Below are positions 52,433 through 62,314 of a stretch of DNA of 64,000 bases, one piece after another; the first letter of the stretch is position 1; each line of letters starts with the position of its first letter. The notes below the pieces were generated by a model. It had not been told where the DNA came from, searched no databases, and saw nothing but the letters and a program-made list of their open reading frames with translations. Position numbers and translations under genes: made by a program. This stretch comes from UBA11606 sp965243715 (GTDB lineage Bacteria; Actinomycetota; Acidimicrobiia; Acidimicrobiales; Aldehydirespiratoraceae), in contig CBDEVU010000017.1 in assembly GCA_965243715.1 (NCBI GenBank), forward strand, positions 62,001 to 126,000, read 5' to 3'.

Positions 52433-54037
52433 ATGACTATTGATCCCGACGAGCTAGACGACGAGCTAGACGACAAACCCGCTATCGAAGACCTCACATA
52501 CGTAGACGGCTGGAGCCCATCTCCACTACCACTGGCACCTAGCATAACCGAGTTGTATTGGGACGAAATGGGCGAAACTTACTGGGAATGCGACGCCGAG
52601 AAAAATTTGAACAACATTGGAGGCTTTGATTCAAATTGGGAAGCAATGTGCTCTTGGCGTACCACCAACGGGTACGACAAGGCCGATTTTCATCCTGATT
52701 ACCTAAGCGAACCAGGCTATAGATGTGTGGACGAAATCGAAGAACTCGTGTTAATAGACAGTTGGTATCCTTCAGGGGGCATGGGAGCTGGCCTATCCGA
52801 GTTGTATTGGCACAAAGAAAGCGATACTTACTGGGATTACGGTGACGGGATTTGTAACGGCAAATCCGAAGACTACGAGTCATCTACGGAGGAAGAGATC
52901 AATTGGCGAACCTTGAGCGGGTACCCTGACCTCGACAACCGAGACCAGATTCATGGGGAGGAACTCGGCGAGAACAATCCGCCGAATGGGTTCGAATATC
53001 TCCCAGAGCGAGAACTGTGGGTTCGCACATCCGCAATAGTCGACTGTGGACTCATCGAATGCTTTGATGGCGAGACCAGTCTTCTACGGGTCGATACTTC
53101 GTATTATCGCGGACAGGTCGATCCCCTTGACTGCGCTCACTATTTCGGCGAGTTCGACAGTGAGTCAGAACTCCGTGAGAAAAATACGGTTTGGGTCCGA
53201 GAAGAGCGAGAAGCGGCGGCGGCAAAGGCCGCTATCACGGCTGCAGAGGCTGTGATGGCTGAGAGGGCCGCGGCGATAACCGCGGCCGCGGCGAAATCTG
53301 ATCGGGCGACCGCAGATGCCGCAGCATCGGTGGCAAAGGACGCGGCGGCAATAGCAGCAGCGGGCGCGGCCGCAGAACCAGCCACACCAGAGTACCTCAA
53401 TCTTCCCACGACGACAGGTCCAAGCCAGCTGCTAAGCCCCATCAAACTGGCCCAATCCTTCGTTTTGTACCCCAAGCCAAAACCAACCATTCTCGAAAAG
53501 GTCGGTGCTGTGGTCCTCGGATACGAAAACATCGTCGTTTTGTGCTCGCGACTCGAAGAAGGGGTCGTGATGGTTGACAGGATCTACTGCGAGAAGCTTG
53601 ACCGTGACCGGGACAAAGACAACATCTGGGAAACGTGGTTACAGCCTCGAGAGAGCGTGGATCGTTGGGTAGTCGCCGGTGGATCTTGGTGGGACTTTCT
53701 CCAATCGGAAGAGTCCATTCGGGTGTCGGAGATGGCGCCGGTCGAAGAACTCCTAGACGACGAACTTGATCGGCGAGGTGATCCCCAGAAACTGGTTGAA
53801 CCGTTCGACCTCGGTTTGCTGCGTTTTCGTAGGGAGGACAAAGATAACCCGCATATTCGTTCGACGGTCCGCCGCTTGGCTGGCCTCACAGACCGAGGTC
53901 ACCATTGGGTACCCCGAGGGAACTTTCATAAACCGGTGTTGATGCAGCCACACAGACGCATTGACGCAACCGGCATTCCCATCCGCGAATGGTGGGGCGA
54001 CCTCCCCGTTGCGCTAACGCTGGCTGCTACTGGCTAA
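52433..54037 (+). CDS. Unknown protein with Tyr/Trp-rich repeats and an Ala-rich coil
   Basis: 534 residues, ATG 52433. After an acidic start (DELDDELDD) come two related ~60-residue repeats: residues 24-84 (DGWSPS...ITELYWDEMGETYWECD) and 108-168 (DSWYPSG...LSELYWHKESDTYWDYG), each ending in WRT.SGY or WRTTNGY. An Ala-rich, probably coiled-coil stretch spans about 259-314. The C-terminal 190 residues (SRLEEGVVMVDRIYC, WVVAGGSWWDFLQS, IREWWGDLPVALTL) are unassigned. No signal peptide. Base use looks less GC-rich than the flanking genes, suggesting acquisition. Confidence 0.7.
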   Translation: MTIDPDELDDELDDKPAIEDLTYVDGWSPSPLPLAPSITELYWDEMGETYWECDAEKNLNNIGGFDSNWEAMCSWRTTNGYDKADFHPDYLSEPGYRCVDEIEELVLIDSWYPSGGMGAGLSELYWHKESDTYWDYGDGICNGKSEDYESSTEEEINWRTLSGYPDLDNRDQIHGEELGENNPPNGFEYLPERELWVRTSAIVDCGLIECFDGETSLLRVDTSYYRGQVDPLDCAHYFGEFDSESELREKNTVWVREEREAAAAKAAITAAEAVMAERAAAITAAAAKSDRATADAAASVAKDAAAIAAAGAAAEPATPEYLNLPTTTGPSQLLSPIKLAQSFVLYPKPKPTILEKVGAVVLGYENIVVLCSRLEEGVVMVDRIYCEKLDRDRDKDNIWETWLQPRESVDRWVVAGGSWWDFLQSEESIRVSEMAPVEELLDDELDRRGDPQKLVEPFDLGLLRFRREDKDNPHIRSTVRRLAGLTDRGHHWVPRGNFHKPVLMQPHRRIDATGIPIREWWGDLPVALTLAATG

Positions 54038-54074
54038 TCTGCTCAAACACGCTAGCACCAAAGAGACACCAACA

Positions 54075-54923
54075 ATGGCTATATCCAAATCTGACCGGGT
54101 GGCGGAGTTTGTCTCCCCAGCGCTACGTCATGCATTTGTGCGGACAATAATCGAAGTGACGCGGGGCGCTATCAAGATGACGGCTGTCGACTTCGCGCAA
54201 GGGTTCAGAAGTCCGTTCTATGTCATCACTGCCCATAACCCGCTATCGAAGCTTACCAGTGATGCCGAAAACGACCGACATAACCGGCAGTTAGAAAACA
54301 AGATGCAACGAGCCAACCATTCGTACTGGCCAGCCGTTGGTTCTGACCCGTTCTCTGACTGGGCTGAGGCTTCGTTTGCCATCGCCGGAATCGACCGGTC
54401 CGACATCATCGAGTACTGCCGTGCTTTCAAGCAGTGGGCGTACTTCGAGGTCACCACGAGCCAGGTGATCGTACACGGGGTGTACTCACCGTGGCTCCTC
54501 AGCCGCGATCATTCAACCCCGGGCGCCTCGATCGGTACCAACTCACTGGCGCTAGCCGCCGCGCCCCATACCAACGCCACAGTAGACGACGCCAAGGAAC
54601 ACCTCCGCTACTGCGGGTGGGAGCACGTTGCGACCAGCGAAGAGCGATGCGCTCCCTGCGACTCGCCGGCTGATCTTTATGCCACCATTCACGTGGCGCG
54701 CCAAGGAATGGTCGAGGAGCATCTGGCTCTGGTGTGTCACCAGTGCGGGCGGACAGCAAGTACAGACCAACTCCGACCCGAGAAAAAAAGGCTCCTTGAG
54801 CTCTTCTACGACTACCAAGTTGCCCTAGTAGACAGCGGCCAACCCCCGTCCCCCGACGAAATGTCTGCTCGTACCTACCAAGCCTACTCTGCGGGTCGAG
54901 AGGCTTCGCTCAGGACTCCCTGA
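54075..54923 (+). CDS. DUF3293-like protein with a C-terminal Cys pair domain
   Basis: 282 residues, ATG 54075, 37 nt after the preceding gene. Residues about 45-135 resemble DUF3293: FYVITAHNPLSKLTSDAEND, RANHSYWPAVGSDPFSDWAE, ASFAIAGIDRSDIIEYCRAF. The C-terminal part has CAPCDSPADLY and LVCHQCGRTAS, two CxxC pairs like a zinc ribbon. Function unknown. It overlaps the convergent YihY gene by 40 nt, hinting at recent insertion into this place. Confidence 0.65.
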   Translation: MAISKSDRVAEFVSPALRHAFVRTIIEVTRGAIKMTAVDFAQGFRSPFYVITAHNPLSKLTSDAENDRHNRQLENKMQRANHSYWPAVGSDPFSDWAEASFAIAGIDRSDIIEYCRAFKQWAYFEVTTSQVIVHGVYSPWLLSRDHSTPGASIGTNSLALAAAPHTNATVDDAKEHLRYCGWEHVATSEERCAPCDSPADLYATIHVARQGMVEEHLALVCHQCGRTASTDQLRPEKKRLLELFYDYQVALVDSGQPPSPDEMSARTYQAYSAGREASLRTP

Positions 54924-55780
54924 CGCCTTGCGACCAAGGAATTAACTTCGGCTCCGAGGAGGAGCCCCATCGCCATCAGGTACAGCCAAAAAAGCAAGCT
55001 GAGCGCACCCCCAAGGAAGCCGAAGACGGCGTTAGCGCCTGACGAAGCGACAGCCAGATACTGGCCAAAACCAAGCGAGACAGCCGTCCACCACACTGAC
55101 GCCAGCACGGCGCCGGGCAATTCGGACTTCCACGGCGATCGGTGGTTAGGGGCAACGTGGTAGACGGTGGCCGCCCAAGCGACCATCACGGCAAACACCA
55201 CAGGCCAGCGGAACCAGTCCCACAGCACCGTGAACCAGCCGTCCACCCCAAACCTAGACGCCAACTCCTCTCCCTCACCGAAGAGCGGCCCCACCACGAT
55301 GAGGGTCAGCACCACCGTCGACACCAGTACCGTGAGAATGGCGAGCACAAACCCCAACAGTCGGGTCGATAACCAGCTTCGCAGATGTACGTGATCGTAG
55401 GCGAGGTCGAGGGCGCGAACCACGGCAGCAAATCCACGAGTAACGGCGTAAGCGGTGAGCACCGCACCCAGCGTGAACGCGCTCGTGTTGGCGGTGGCAA
55501 ACAACTTGTGGACCGTTGCTTCAAGCGTATTGCCACCACCGAAGACGGAGATCATCTGCTCTGCCAACCAACTCTCGATCTCCGCCGCGTTGCTCTCCCC
55601 TAGCAGGGCGTCAGCGGAGCCCAAAACGGCGGCGAGCACAATTAGCAATGGGAGAAAGCCCAGCAGAGCAAAGAACCCGATTTCTGCGGACAGCCCACCA
55701 ACTCGGTCAGCGCGCCATTGACGGACGATTTCGCGAGCAAAGTCCCACGCCACGCCCACCGATCGCTTTACCCGGTCCAT
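54884..55780 (-). CDS. YihY/BrkB family membrane protein
   Basis: 298 residues with about six membrane helices. Family marks: an N-terminal DRVGGLSAEIGFFALLGFLPLL, TAYAVTRGFAAVVRALDLAY, and a C-terminal WWTAVSLGFGQYLA then GGALSLLFWLYLMAMGLLLGAEVN. Often annotated as ribonuclease BN by error; true role unknown, perhaps transport. Divergent from gpgS, 73 nt apart. Confidence 0.88.
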   Translation of the reverse strand: MDRVKRSVGVAWDFAREIVRQWRADRVGGLSAEIGFFALLGFLPLLIVLAAVLGSADALLGESNAAEIESWLAEQMISVFGGGNTLEATVHKLFATANTSAFTLGAVLTAYAVTRGFAAVVRALDLAYDHVHLRSWLSTRLLGFVLAILTVLVSTVVLTLIVVGPLFGEGEELASRFGVDGWFTVLWDWFRWPVVFAVMVAWAATVYHVAPNHRSPWKSELPGAVLASVWWTAVSLGFGQYLAVASSGANAVFGFLGGALSLLFWLYLMAMGLLLGAEVNSLVARRQGVLSEASRPAE

Positions 55781-55852
55781 ACCATGAGGATACGGTCCGC
55801 GGCCGCAAGCGGACTAACCATAACCGGACCTCGGGTCCCGTACGATGGGGCA

Positions 55853-56791
55853 ATGCCCGTCAAGCACCAGCGCGTTTACAGCGCCGACGATTACTCCCTC
55901 GCCGAACTTTCTGCCAAGAAAGGCACCTCGACCATCTCGGTCTGCCTGCCCGCTCGCAACGAGTCGGCAACCGTCGGGGGAATCGTTGATTCGATCGTCA
56001 CTCACTTCGTTGACCCTAGTCATTCACTCGTTGACGAAGTCATCGTTATGGACGACCGCAGTTCTGACAACACCGCCAACGTCGCCGCCAGCGCTGGGGC
56101 TCGGGTGATCTCGGTCAACGCCGTCCTGCCCGCCACGGGCGTCGGCTCAGGCAAGGGCAACGTGTTGTGGAAGTCGGTCGCTGCCAGTTCCGGTGACATC
56201 ATTGTTTGGATCGACGCTGACCTACGCAGCTTCACCCCGTCGTACATCCTCGGTCTCCTCGGACCGCTCCTCACTGCCCCGGAAATTGTGATGGTGAAGG
56301 GATTCTACGAACGGCCAGAACACAGTGCGGCGGGGGGTGGGCGCACCACCGAACTCATGGCTCGGCCCCTGATTTCTACCTTCTTTCCCCACCTCACCGA
56401 CATTCGCCAACCACTTGGCGGCGAGTACGCGGCTCGCCGATTTGTCCTCGAACAAGTGCCGTTCTGTCAGGGCTACGGCGTCGAAACTGGACTTCTCATC
56501 GATATTTCCAACCTGGTCGGCATCGAACGCATCGCCCAGGTCGATCTCGGAATACGCGCCCACCGAAACCGGCCACTCGACGCATTATCGTCGCAGGCCA
56601 TGGAGGTTCTCCACGCCGCCCTGCGTCGCCGCGGCGCCGACTGGGGACAACCCCTTTCGAGCGTCCTGCAACGACCCGACACCACTCCAATCGAGGTGCA
56701 GGTCGCCGAGCGGCCGCCACTACTCGACACCCCTGGCTACCGAAACCCCCGGCAACCGCGGCCCGATGAAGGGATAAAACGTAGCGCATGA
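55853..56791 (+). CDS. gpgS: Glucosyl-3-phosphoglycerate synthase
   Basis: 312 residues from ATG 55853 (the frame is open to 55718 over the divergent gene). A GT-A fold transferase: ISVCLPARNESATVGGIVD, VIVMDDRSSDNT, GSGKGNVLWKSV, IVWIDADLRSFTP with the metal-binding DAD, and PLGGEYAARR, GYGVETGLLID. It makes glucosyl-3-phosphoglycerate, precursor of glucosylglycerate and of methylglucose lipopolysaccharides. Its stop overlaps the glcD start (ATGA). Confidence 0.93.
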   Translation: MPVKHQRVYSADDYSLAELSAKKGTSTISVCLPARNESATVGGIVDSIVTHFVDPSHSLVDEVIVMDDRSSDNTANVAASAGARVISVNAVLPATGVGSGKGNVLWKSVAASSGDIIVWIDADLRSFTPSYILGLLGPLLTAPEIVMVKGFYERPEHSAAGGGRTTELMARPLISTFFPHLTDIRQPLGGEYAARRFVLEQVPFCQGYGVETGLLIDISNLVGIERIAQVDLGIRAHRNRPLDALSSQAMEVLHAALRRRGADWGQPLSSVLQRPDTTPIEVQVAERPPLLDTPGYRNPRQPRPDEGIKRSA

Positions 56792-58266
56792 AGGTACTGC
56801 GTTGGAGGGGTCGATCCAGATCCGCAACCGACCCCGACGGTCAACTTCTAGCTGACCTCCGCACCGCGCTGAGCAGCGATCGCGTACACGCTGACTCGGC
56901 GCATCGAGCATTGATGGCCCACGACGCCTCGCTATTCGATGACGGTCTTGCCGGACCGGTGTGTTTCCCGGAAACCACCGCCGAGGTACAGGCGATCATG
57001 CGGATTGCGGCCAGATATCAACGCTCGATTGTGCCGCGTGGGGCTGGGACCGGGTTAGCCGGTGGGGCTATTCCGCTCGGAGCGCCGATCGTGATCTCCA
57101 CCGCGCGAATGGACCACGTCATGGAGATCGACGTTGAAAATCGTGTCGCCTGGGTCGGGTCTGGCGTGATCAACCTCGATCTCTCCAACCAACTGCGTCC
57201 CCTCGGCTACCATTTCGCGCCCGACCCTTCGAGCCAGCAGGTCTGCACCCTCGGCGGCAACGTCGCCAACAACTCCGGCGGCCCGCACTGCCTCGCCTAC
57301 GGCGTCACCGACGCCCACGTCTTAGCCCTCGAAGTAGTCCTCCCCGACGGAACCGTCGCCACCTTCGGAGCCCTCAACTCCGAACCCGCTGGTTACGACC
57401 TGCGTGGCGCTTTTGTCGGCAGCGAAGGAACCCTCGGTGTGGCTACCAAAATTGCGGTCCGCCTGACCAAGAACCCGCCGGTTGTGCGTACCTTGCTGTT
57501 GTCGTTTCCCACCGTGCGCGATGCTGCTCAGACCGTTAGCGACATCATCGCCGCGGGAATCGTCCCAGCCGCCTTGGAGGTCATGGACCAGAGGATGACG
57601 ATCGCAGTCGAGAACTATGTGGCGGCCGGATACCCGACGGACGCGGCCGCAGTTCTACTCGCGGAGGTCGAAGGTCTTGCCGCTGGCGCCGAACTTGAAG
57701 CCGATCGCATTGGCGAGATCGGACGCGCCAACCACGCCATTGCGGTACGCCAAGCCGCCACCGACGACGAGCGCGCCCGGCTATGGAAGGGTCGTAAGAC
57801 GGCGTTTGGCGCGGTGGCCCAGGTTGCCCCCGACTATTACCTGCACGACACGGTCGTCCCCCGAGCCGCCCTTGCCGACATGCTCGGACGGGTCTACGAA
57901 ATTGCCGAACGCTATGACCTCATCGTGATGAACGTTTTCCATGCGGGCGACGGAAACCTGCACCCGCTGCTCATGTTCGACGGCCGGGTGGAGGGGACGC
58001 TCGAACGAGTACACGCCGCTGGGGCTGAAATCGTGCGAGCCTCGCTGGCCGCCGGGGGTGTTTTGTCGGGCGAGCATGGCATCGGGGTCGAGAAGCAGAA
58101 CTTCATGAGCGAAATGTTCTCCGACGCCGACCTCGATCACCAAAACCGACTCCGGCAGGCCTTTGATCCGAACTGTCGGGCCAACCCGGGCAAGGTCTTG
58201 CCAATGGGCCACTCGTGCGCCGACATCCAAGCGCTGCGATCCATCCCAACCCGGGTGTGGGGATGA
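56788..58266 (+). CDS. glcD: Glycolate oxidase subunit GlcD (FAD-linked oxidase)
   Basis: 492 residues. FAD-binding PCMH domain with VPRGAGTGLAGGAIPL and CTLGGNVANNSGGPHCLAYG; C-terminal FAD-oxidase domain with VMNVFHAGDGNLHPLL and LSGEHGIGVEKQNFM. It would oxidise glycolate (or D-lactate) and pass electrons to GlcF. Part of the gpgS-glcD-glcE-glcF run, all with 1-4 nt overlaps. Confidence 0.94.
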   Translation: MKVLRWRGRSRSATDPDGQLLADLRTALSSDRVHADSAHRALMAHDASLFDDGLAGPVCFPETTAEVQAIMRIAARYQRSIVPRGAGTGLAGGAIPLGAPIVISTARMDHVMEIDVENRVAWVGSGVINLDLSNQLRPLGYHFAPDPSSQQVCTLGGNVANNSGGPHCLAYGVTDAHVLALEVVLPDGTVATFGALNSEPAGYDLRGAFVGSEGTLGVATKIAVRLTKNPPVVRTLLLSFPTVRDAAQTVSDIIAAGIVPAALEVMDQRMTIAVENYVAAGYPTDAAAVLLAEVEGLAAGAELEADRIGEIGRANHAIAVRQAATDDERARLWKGRKTAFGAVAQVAPDYYLHDTVVPRAALADMLGRVYEIAERYDLIVMNVFHAGDGNLHPLLMFDGRVEGTLERVHAAGAEIVRASLAAGGVLSGEHGIGVEKQNFMSEMFSDADLDHQNRLRQAFDPNCRANPGKVLPMGHSCADIQALRSIPTRVWG

Positions 58267-59186
58267 TCTCGGACCCCCGCCTCGATCCTGAACTCGCTGA
58301 GTTCGCCGCCGATATCGGCGCCCGGGACCCAATCGCGGTCGAGGGGGGCGGGAGCCGATGGCACCTCGGCGGCGTCCTCGCCGAGCGGGCCCGCCTAATC
58401 AGCGCGCCTACCGGCATTGTCAAGTATCGCCCGGAGGAGATGGTGGTGACCGTACGGGCCGGAACCACCGTCGCCGATCTTCACGCCCACCTCGCCGCTC
58501 ATGGTCAACGCAGTGCCCTTCCCGATCGAGGCGGCACGGTCGGCGGGGCTGTCATGGTCGGCGAGAACCGCTTCGATGCCCTCGGCCGCGGTCTGGTGCG
58601 CGACGCCGTGCTCCAGGTTCGCTACGTGTCAGCCGAAGGCGAGATCATCAGCGCCGGCGGTCCGGTGGTCAAAAACGTCAGCGGTTTCAACCTCCCGAAG
58701 CTCCTAGTTGGTTCGCTCGGCACCCTTGGTCTTCTCGCCGAGGTCACCCTGCGCACCAATCCCACCCCGCCCGCCCATCGCTGGCTACGCAGCGACGTGG
58801 TTGCCCCGCAGACAATCCGCGAAACCCTGCTGCGCCCTGCCGCGATCTTGTGGAACGGCACCTCCACCTGGGTCCTTCTCGAGGGCTACCTTGCTGACAT
58901 CGACGCCGAAAGTATCGCGCTCGACGGCTGCGGTTCGTTCACCGAAGTCGAAGGTCCTCCGCCTCTGCCCCTGTATCGCTGGTCGGTCAACCCCGAACAG
59001 TTGGCTAACCTTGACCGCGACCGAACCGGCGAGTTCATCAGCGTGATCGGACTTGGTATCCTCCACTCCAGCACGGTTCAGCCCGCCGCCGCCGTCGACC
59101 CAGTCGTAGCTCAAATCAGCGCTCGGCTAAAGAAGCTCTTTGATCCCACCGGGCGACTCAATCCCGGACGTACGGTGGGCCACTGA
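58263..59186 (+). CDS. glcE: Glycolate oxidase subunit GlcE (FAD-binding)
   Basis: 307 residues from ATG 58263, overlapping the glcD stop; the longer frame from 58215 is shadow. PCMH domain with VRAGTTVADLHAHLAAHGQ, LPDRGGTVGGAVMVGENRFD and KNVSGFNLPKLLVGSLGTLG. The shorter C-terminal part is typical of GlcE, which lacks a full catalytic domain and works with GlcD. The end FDPTGRLNPGR is a family mark. Confidence 0.92.
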   Translation: MISDPRLDPELAEFAADIGARDPIAVEGGGSRWHLGGVLAERARLISAPTGIVKYRPEEMVVTVRAGTTVADLHAHLAAHGQRSALPDRGGTVGGAVMVGENRFDALGRGLVRDAVLQVRYVSAEGEIISAGGPVVKNVSGFNLPKLLVGSLGTLGLLAEVTLRTNPTPPAHRWLRSDVVAPQTIRETLLRPAAILWNGTSTWVLLEGYLADIDAESIALDGCGSFTEVEGPPPLPLYRWSVNPEQLANLDRDRTGEFISVIGLGILHSSTVQPAAAVDPVVAQISARLKKLFDPTGRLNPGRTVGH

Positions 59187-60331
59187 TGGACCTTCGCATC
59201 CCTGGCTCCGAACTCAACGCCTGCGTGCAATGCGGATTATGCCTGCCGCACTGCCCGACCTATCGCGTCAGCGGTGATGAACTTCTCTCGCCCCGGGGCC
59301 GGATCCAACTCATGCGAGAAGTGCAGGACAACGGTGCCCCAGTAACCAGCCAAGTCAGCGACGCCTTCGCTACCTGCGTGCAGTGTCGGGGTTGTGAACC
59401 GGCCTGTCCTAGCGGCGTCAACTACGGCCAACTCATCGAAGCCACCAATACCGCGCTCGCCACGCCACGAAGCACTCGACGGCGCCGCCTCATGTTCGCT
59501 CCCCTCTCACGGCCGCGGATCCTGCGAATCGGGAGCGTGGCGCTGGCCATCGCCGCCAGACTGCGGCTGGTGCCACAACGGTTCGGCATCCCCCAGGGGC
59601 TTCCCTTGATCCAACGTCGACACCACGCCAGCGGATCCGACGTTTACCTCTTCACCGGTTGTGTCATGGACGCTTGGCAACGAGACGTCCACCACGCCAG
59701 CCAACGGGTCATCGAAGCGACCGGCCACACCGTCACTCCCACGGGTCCTCTCGCCCCGTGCTGTGGCGCGCTACACGCCCACGGCGGACTCGCCCCCGAA
59801 GCTCGCTCGCGTGCTACCGCGACGATCGCCGCACTGTCCAACGACGACCGGCCAATCTTGGTCAACTCGGCGGGCTGTGGTGCGGCCATGAAGGAATACG
59901 GTCGCCTGCTCGGAACCGACGCCGCGGCGAGCTTCTCCAGTCGGGTGTTCGATATCCAGGAATGGCTCGCCGGATACGTGAGCGAACTCCCGGCGGTAGA
60001 TCCCCTCCCCCTAGTTACCGCTGTGCAGGATCCGTGTCACCTCCGCCATGTCCAACGCGCGCACCTCGCCACTCGGACAGTCCTTGCCCCTTTCGTCACA
60101 CGAATCGTCGAACTCGACGACGAGGGCCTCTGCTGCGGCGCGGGTGGCGCTTACTCGGTTACGCAACCCGAACTAGCCCGCCAGATCCGGGCCCGCAAAG
60201 TGTCCGCCATCAACCGCGTCGCCCCCGACGTTGTGGCCAGCGCCAACCCTGGTTGCTCGATGCACCTTGCCGCCGCGGGGGTAACGGCGGTGCATCCCAT
60301 GGTCCTGATCGACCAAGCGCTCCACGGCTAG
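59186..60331 (+). CDS. glcF: Glycolate oxidase iron-sulfur subunit GlcF
   Basis: 381 residues. Two 4Fe-4S motifs near the N-terminus: CVQCGLCLPHCPTY and CVQCRGCEPACPSG. Two Cys-rich CCG domains follow (GPLAPCCGALHAHGG and DEGLCCGAGGAYSV). GlcF takes electrons from GlcD/GlcE to the quinone pool. ATG overlaps the glcE stop (TGATG). Last gene of the operon. Confidence 0.94.
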   Translation: MDLRIPGSELNACVQCGLCLPHCPTYRVSGDELLSPRGRIQLMREVQDNGAPVTSQVSDAFATCVQCRGCEPACPSGVNYGQLIEATNTALATPRSTRRRRLMFAPLSRPRILRIGSVALAIAARLRLVPQRFGIPQGLPLIQRRHHASGSDVYLFTGCVMDAWQRDVHHASQRVIEATGHTVTPTGPLAPCCGALHAHGGLAPEARSRATATIAALSNDDRPILVNSAGCGAAMKEYGRLLGTDAAASFSSRVFDIQEWLAGYVSELPAVDPLPLVTAVQDPCHLRHVQRAHLATRTVLAPFVTRIVELDDEGLCCGAGGAYSVTQPELARQIRARKVSAINRVAPDVVASANPGCSMHLAAAGVTAVHPMVLIDQALHG

Positions 60332-60349
60332 CCAAATCGCCTACTCGCC

Positions 60350-62256
60350 CTACGGCTCGCAGATGTTGAAATCGCCGATGAAGTGGTCGAGGTTGTCGAA
60401 TAAGATCTTCACCGCGTCGGCGTCACCGTCGATGATCAGATCGCCAGCGTCGATCGCCTCCGTATAGGTCGTCAGGCCCGTCATCAACTGGCCCAACAAA
60501 GCCTTCGACAACGACAACGTCGCATCGCCATTCTCGACATGGCGTCCTACCACATGGTTGATCGCACAGTTTTCTATGCCCAACGCGTGCTTTTCGCCCG
60601 AATCAGTGAACAACCAGTTGATCGTCACGGCTTCGCCCACCACGTCGTCAGCGCGCAGGCGCACGCCGATAGCGTCGAAAATCATCTCGACTGTGAGTTT
60701 GCTCAGCATGGCGCGACCGCCGCCTGACTTAGGCCGGAACGGGTCACGGAGTTCCTTCGCACCAGTAAGGTAGAAGTTGCGCCACGGTCCGGCTTCTGAC
60801 TGGTAGCCCAACTGCTCAAAAGTATCCGCCTGCTGGGTCCGAGCGGCCTGATTCGCGGGGTCGGCGAAAACCAGATGGTTCAGCAGCTGAGCCGCCCAGC
60901 GATAGTCTCCGTCGGCTCGGGCGGCCGCGGCGCGATCCAAAACTGCTTCTGCTCCGCCCATCGCCTCGACGTAGCGGCGCCCAGCCCCCTCCGGCGGATG
61001 CGGGTTGAGGTTGGCCGGGTTGCCGTCGAACCACCCGAAGTGCCGCTGGTAGATGGCCTTGGAGTTATGGCTCACCGTGCCGTAGTACTCACGCGTGTGC
61101 CCTTGCTCACCGAAACAGGCCGGCAGCGAGAGCTGCTCGGCGATCTCCATCGACGTCTGGCCGTGGTTGGCGAGTCGCAGCGTTTGGTCGTGAAGCCAAC
61201 GGTAAACGTCCGCTGCTTCACAAGAAATTGTTGCGCGTCGTCGTGACCAAAACGGGGCCAATGATGGGTGGAAAACAAGGTGTCGGTATGGTCCAAGAAG
61301 AGTTCCATGGCCTCTTGGATGTACTTGCTCCATTGCAGGCTGTCGCGAACCAGGGCACCCCGCAACGTCAAAATGTTGTGCATCGTATGCGTGCAATTCT
61401 CCGCCATACATAACAGTCGATGATCGGGGAACAAGAAGTTCATCTCCGCAGGCGCTTCGCCCCCCGGGGTGTTCTGAAAAACCACTCGTAATCCGTCGAC
61501 CTCGAGTTCTGCGCCGGTGGTCGAAACCTCCTCCGTTGGCGGAATTAGGCCCGGCACGCCAATGGGTGTCACCTTCCCTAGTCCAGAATCGACGTGACCA
61601 AGCGGGCCTGGCGGAAGGTACGGACCGAACATGTAACCCGCACGCCGAGCCATAGCCGGACCGGCGATTACCGCCTCGCTTACTGCTTCGTGCAGGAATC
61701 CCTCCGGTGCGATGACCCGCACATCGCCGCGATCAACCGCTTCTTGATCGGTGACGCCGAGAATCCCGCCGAAATGATCAACGTGAGAGTGGGTGTAGAT
61801 CACCGCGCTCACCGGTCGCTCGCCGAGGGTCTGGTTGGCCAACTCAAGACAGGCCCGTGACGTCTCCGCTGTGGTGAGCACGTCAACGATAACCCAGCCG
61901 TTCTGACCCGCCAGAAAGGTGATGTTCGAGATGTCGTAGCCGCGGGCCTGCCACACCCCATCGGCCACCTCAAACAGACCGTGGATCGCGTTGAGTCGCC
62001 CCTGACGCCACAGACTGGGATGAACGCTGGCGGGAGCCGACTCGCTGCCCTCCCCTCGCATGAAGTCGTAGTTCGATGTGTCCCAGGCGCGGCTGCGCGG
62101 ACCCTCGATGGCACCCGTTTCATGGGTCGCGATCAGGCCCCGCGTTGCTCGCCCCCAATCGCCGGGGTCGTCGAGGTTAAGCACCGCAGCGTGAGCTGCA
62201 TTCATCGCCGCTGTGTGATCAGTCGCGGGCTTCGGCTGCCATACGTCGTCGCTCAT
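60350..62256 (-). pseudogene. Alkylsulfatase-type metallo-beta-lactamase with one frameshift
   Basis: Read from ATG 62256 (MSDDVWQPKPATDHTAAMNA) to the stop at 60350, the two frames together give about 635 residues, the normal length of SDS-hydrolase-like alkylsulfatases. The MBL motif THSHVDHFGG is at about residue 170; the dimerisation and C-terminal SCP2-like domains (MLSKLTVEMIFDAIGVRL...) are in the second frame. The break is near 61210: aacgtccgctg has CC where CCC would keep frame (QQFLVKQR-DVYRWLHD). Either a true pseudogene or a sequencing error. Confidence 0.85.
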
Positions 62257-62314
62257 CGAGGCAGTATTGCCGCGATCGACGGGAAGCACGCAATCAAGGA
62301 AATGGCTTAGAAGT

